A DNA stretch of 64,000 nucleotides. Source: Candidatus Thorarchaeota archaeon (GTDB lineage: Archaea > Asgardarchaeota > Thorarchaeia > Thorarchaeales > Thorarchaeaceae). Position numbers and translations under genes: made by a program. The stretch spans positions 1 through 64,000 of the forward strand of contig JAFGAR010000064.1 of NCBI GenBank assembly GCA_016933575.1, in the 5' to 3' direction. Position 1 is the stretch's first letter. Each line of letters starts with the position of its first letter. Under the pieces are notes generated by a model, which saw only the letters and a program-made list of their open reading frames with translations, searched no databases and was not told the origin of the DNA. This document shows positions 62,436 to 64,000 of this stretch, piece by piece.

Positions 62436-63659
62436 CTATTCGTAAATCTCCTCAAGTCCATCCCAAGTTAATCCCATTGCTTCTGCAACAAGGACCGCTA
62501 GGTCTTTGACAGTCTTGTTGCATCCCGCCTGTGGTAATTGATCTTTCATGTATTCCACACACGAAGGACATCCAGAAGCAACAACATCCGCTTGGGTCCT
62601 CTCTATATCCTGCGCTTTCAACTTCCCAATATCTGCGGCAAATTCGTGATCAAAAGCCCGAAGGACACCACCACTTCCACAGCAATAACAATTATCCTTG
62701 TTATGCGGCAGTTCTTCGAACTCAACGCCGGGTAGAGCGGCAATGATATCTCGTGGTTCATCATAGAAACCTGAGTTACGTCCAGCATCACATCCATCAT
62801 GATAAGTGAGTTTGATATTGAGGGGCTTTGTAAATTTGATCTTGTCCTGATCTATGAGTTCCTTTATGTACGAATATCCATAGACAACTTCGAAACCATG
62901 ATCAATATTCAGGAACTCTTTGTATTCATGAGCCCACATTTTGAAACAGCCCGGGCAATTTGTGATTATTCTCTTCACCCCAAGTTCCTTATATCTCTCG
63001 ATGTTATGTTCTGCTAGTGTACGTGCGCCTTCAAAATCGCCAGTCATAATCAACGGTGCTCCACAGCAATATTCCTCCTCGCCAAGGACTGTGTAATCCT
63101 CACCTATATTATCCATTATAAGCGTCGTTGCGATTGTTGCCTGAATTGACACACCTCTGTAAGATGATGAACATCCAAAGAAGAATGCAGTCTCTGCTGA
63201 TTTTCCTTGTCTATTGAGAAGGTCATCTTCATTCGGTGTCCAATAGGACCACCCTTCAATCCTATCCATCTGCGACTGACCCTGTATATTGCAGGTCTTG
63301 AGGAGGGTCTCTTTTGCAGTGTTCATTGACTCAGGCCACATACCACGTTTCATGAATTCTCCTCGAAGGACCTGGTAAATCTTGACGAAGGGTATGTCAG
63401 TCTGACAGATTTCCTCACAACCTCCGCAGAGCGTACAACCGAATATTGCATCCTTTAAGCCTTCTAATCCATCTGTTGGACTTATTCTCCCTTGTATCAG
63501 CCCTCGAGCAAGAAGCATCTTGCCTCTCCCAGAATAGCTATCTACACGCTTTACTTTGTATGTCGGACAGGCTCCATGTCCAATCTGGCAATAGCTACAT
63601 TGGGCACATATGTATGGAAATTCTTCGAGCCCATATTTCCGTAATGCTGGGAAGTCCAT
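62436..63659 (-). CDS. CCG-domain Fe-S oxidoreductase, GlcF/HdrD-like (407 aa)
   Basis: An electron-transfer subunit with two 4Fe-4S sites near the N terminus (C-A-Q-C-S-Y-C ... A-C-P and C-T-L-C-G-G-C-E-E-I-C-Q-T) and two CCG domains (E-Y-C-C-G-A-P ... N-C-P-G-C, then C-Y-C-C-G-S-G-G ... S-G-C-P-S-C). This is the build of GlcF, LldE and HdrD relatives. It starts at ATG 63659, with GGAGTG about seven bases upstream, and is divergent from the FAD-linked oxidase at 63860. The two probably form one D-2-hydroxyacid dehydrogenase. Confidence 0.9.
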   Translation of the reverse strand: MDFPALRKYGLEEFPYICAQCSYCQIGHGACPTYKVKRVDSYSGRGKMLLARGLIQGRISPTDGLEGLKDAIFGCTLCGGCEEICQTDIPFVKIYQVLRGEFMKRGMWPESMNTAKETLLKTCNIQGQSQMDRIEGWSYWTPNEDDLLNRQGKSAETAFFFGCSSSYRGVSIQATIATTLIMDNIGEDYTVLGEEEYCCGAPLIMTGDFEGARTLAEHNIERYKELGVKRIITNCPGCFKMWAHEYKEFLNIDHGFEVVYGYSYIKELIDQDKIKFTKPLNIKLTYHDGCDAGRNSGFYDEPRDIIAALPGVEFEELPHNKDNCYCCGSGGVLRAFDHEFAADIGKLKAQDIERTQADVVASGCPSCVEYMKDQLPQAGCNKTVKDLAVLVAEAMGLTWDGLEEIYE

Positions 63660-63859
63660 TATATGTCACTCCGGAGATTGGATTTGAACGACTTTGCGTG
63701 CTGTCCAATTAGGGTCTGCGTTGCCTAGCCGCCTTAAAACCTTTCTACACGGTATTGAAATAATATCGCACAACGGTGTGCCTCGCTATGTTTTTATGCA
63801 ACTAGGCATTCCCGGCTCTCTAAAACCCTCCTTAGGTTCAAAGCCTGGAGAGACAATTC

Positions 63860-64000
63860 ATGGGGCTCAAACATAAACAGATTGATCAGCTCAAAGAGAT
63901 TTTTGGAGACCGTGTAGTCACGGCTAAACATGAGCTATTTCTTCAATCCATGGATGTGGGTTCTCTTCCAAAGCAGGTTGGCTGGTTGATGAATCTCAAA
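63860..64000 (+). CDS. FAD-linked oxidase, GlcD/D-lactate dehydrogenase type, 3'-truncated by the window edge
   Basis: Only the first 47 codons are in the window. ATG 63860 follows GGAGAGA with six bases spacing, and the frame runs open to the right edge. The N-terminal sequence I-F-G-D-R-V-V-T-A-K-H-E-L-F-L-Q-S-M-D-V-G-S matches the start of GlcD-like FAD-binding oxidases (D-R-V-x-T-x-x-E-L-x-x-Y-S-x-D). The divergent CCG Fe-S gene supports this call. The FAD domain itself lies outside the window. Confidence 0.7.
   Translation, partial: MGLKHKQIDQLKEIFGDRVVTAKHELFLQSMDVGSLPKQVGWLMNLK

Noticed and set aside
63669..63740. tRNA-like sequence on the minus strand (GTTCAAATC with a D-arm-like segment)
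   Set aside because: The T-stem does not pair well, no anticodon arm can be folded, and no matching 5' acceptor strand was found. The CTCCGGAG end is palindromic and serves as the ribosome binding site region of the Fe-S gene.

Overview
The window looks like chromosomal DNA of an archaeon. Support comes from an archaeal-type phosphopantetheine adenylyltransferase, a geranylgeranyl-reductase-family enzyme beside a polyprenyl diphosphate synthase, GTG/TTG starts mixed with Shine-Dalgarno sites, TATA-like promoters, and very large secreted Trp/Tyr-rich proteins ending in a Thr-rich linker, one membrane helix and a short Arg/Lys tail. An Asgard (Thorarchaeota-like) origin would fit the mixture of archaeal lipid genes with bacterial-type MutS/MutL, catalase and PerR, but that is inference. 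No rRNA, convincing tRNA or CRISPR array was seen.

Region 1 (1-10061) is an accessory region and the most unusual part. It is a tandem array of about ten copies, some intact and some decayed, of a two-gene cassette. A 'large' multi-pass membrane protein carries a short motif of the type W-x-G-x-W-P-x-x-H just before its membrane domain. It is followed, often overlapping or with a gap of a few bases, by a 'small' protein of about 100-180 aa with roughly three membrane helices. One large gene (5344-6798) keeps a complete beta-sandwich-like head of about 235 residues. Other copies keep only the last strand(s) of that head (core D-M-R-(L/I)-(H/Y)). At DNA level the head end is a GC-rich repeat of about 120 bp present four times (5938, 7373, 8650, 9517). 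Several large genes are broken by in-frame stops or frameshifts, and a HicB/HicA toxin-antitoxin pair sits between two broken copies. I recognise no described family or system here.

Region 2 (10201-16942) is ordinary metabolism and stress: an MFS transporter, a short O6-alkylguanine-DNA alkyltransferase, a UspA protein, an ASKHA-type reductive activator-like protein without its usual ferredoxin domain, PPAT (coaD), an M28 peptidase with protease-associated features, and ferritin.

Region 3 (17140-42360) is dominated by envelope proteins: a 941-aa polytopic membrane protein, two giant paralogous surface proteins (2234 and 1958 aa), a parallel beta-helix surface protein, and a membrane-anchored protein with three glutamine-amidotransferase-like domains. 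Between them lie a membrane-anchored methyltransferase, mutL and an amidohydrolase. Most surface genes end in a GC-rich hairpin followed by a T-tract.

Region 4 (42366-64000) carries transaldolase and ribulose-phosphate 3-epimerase (pentose phosphates), an ABC exporter pair, a GT87-like mannosyltransferase with a small membrane partner, a divergent perR-like/catalase pair with a tandem 17-bp repeat in the control region, two MFS transporters, two paralogous secreted membrane-anchored proteins flanking an MFS-GNAT-mutS block, a geranylgeranyl reductase, a TPR protein, a polyprenyl synthase, and a divergent CCG-domain Fe-S oxidoreductase / FAD-linked oxidase pair cut by the right edge.
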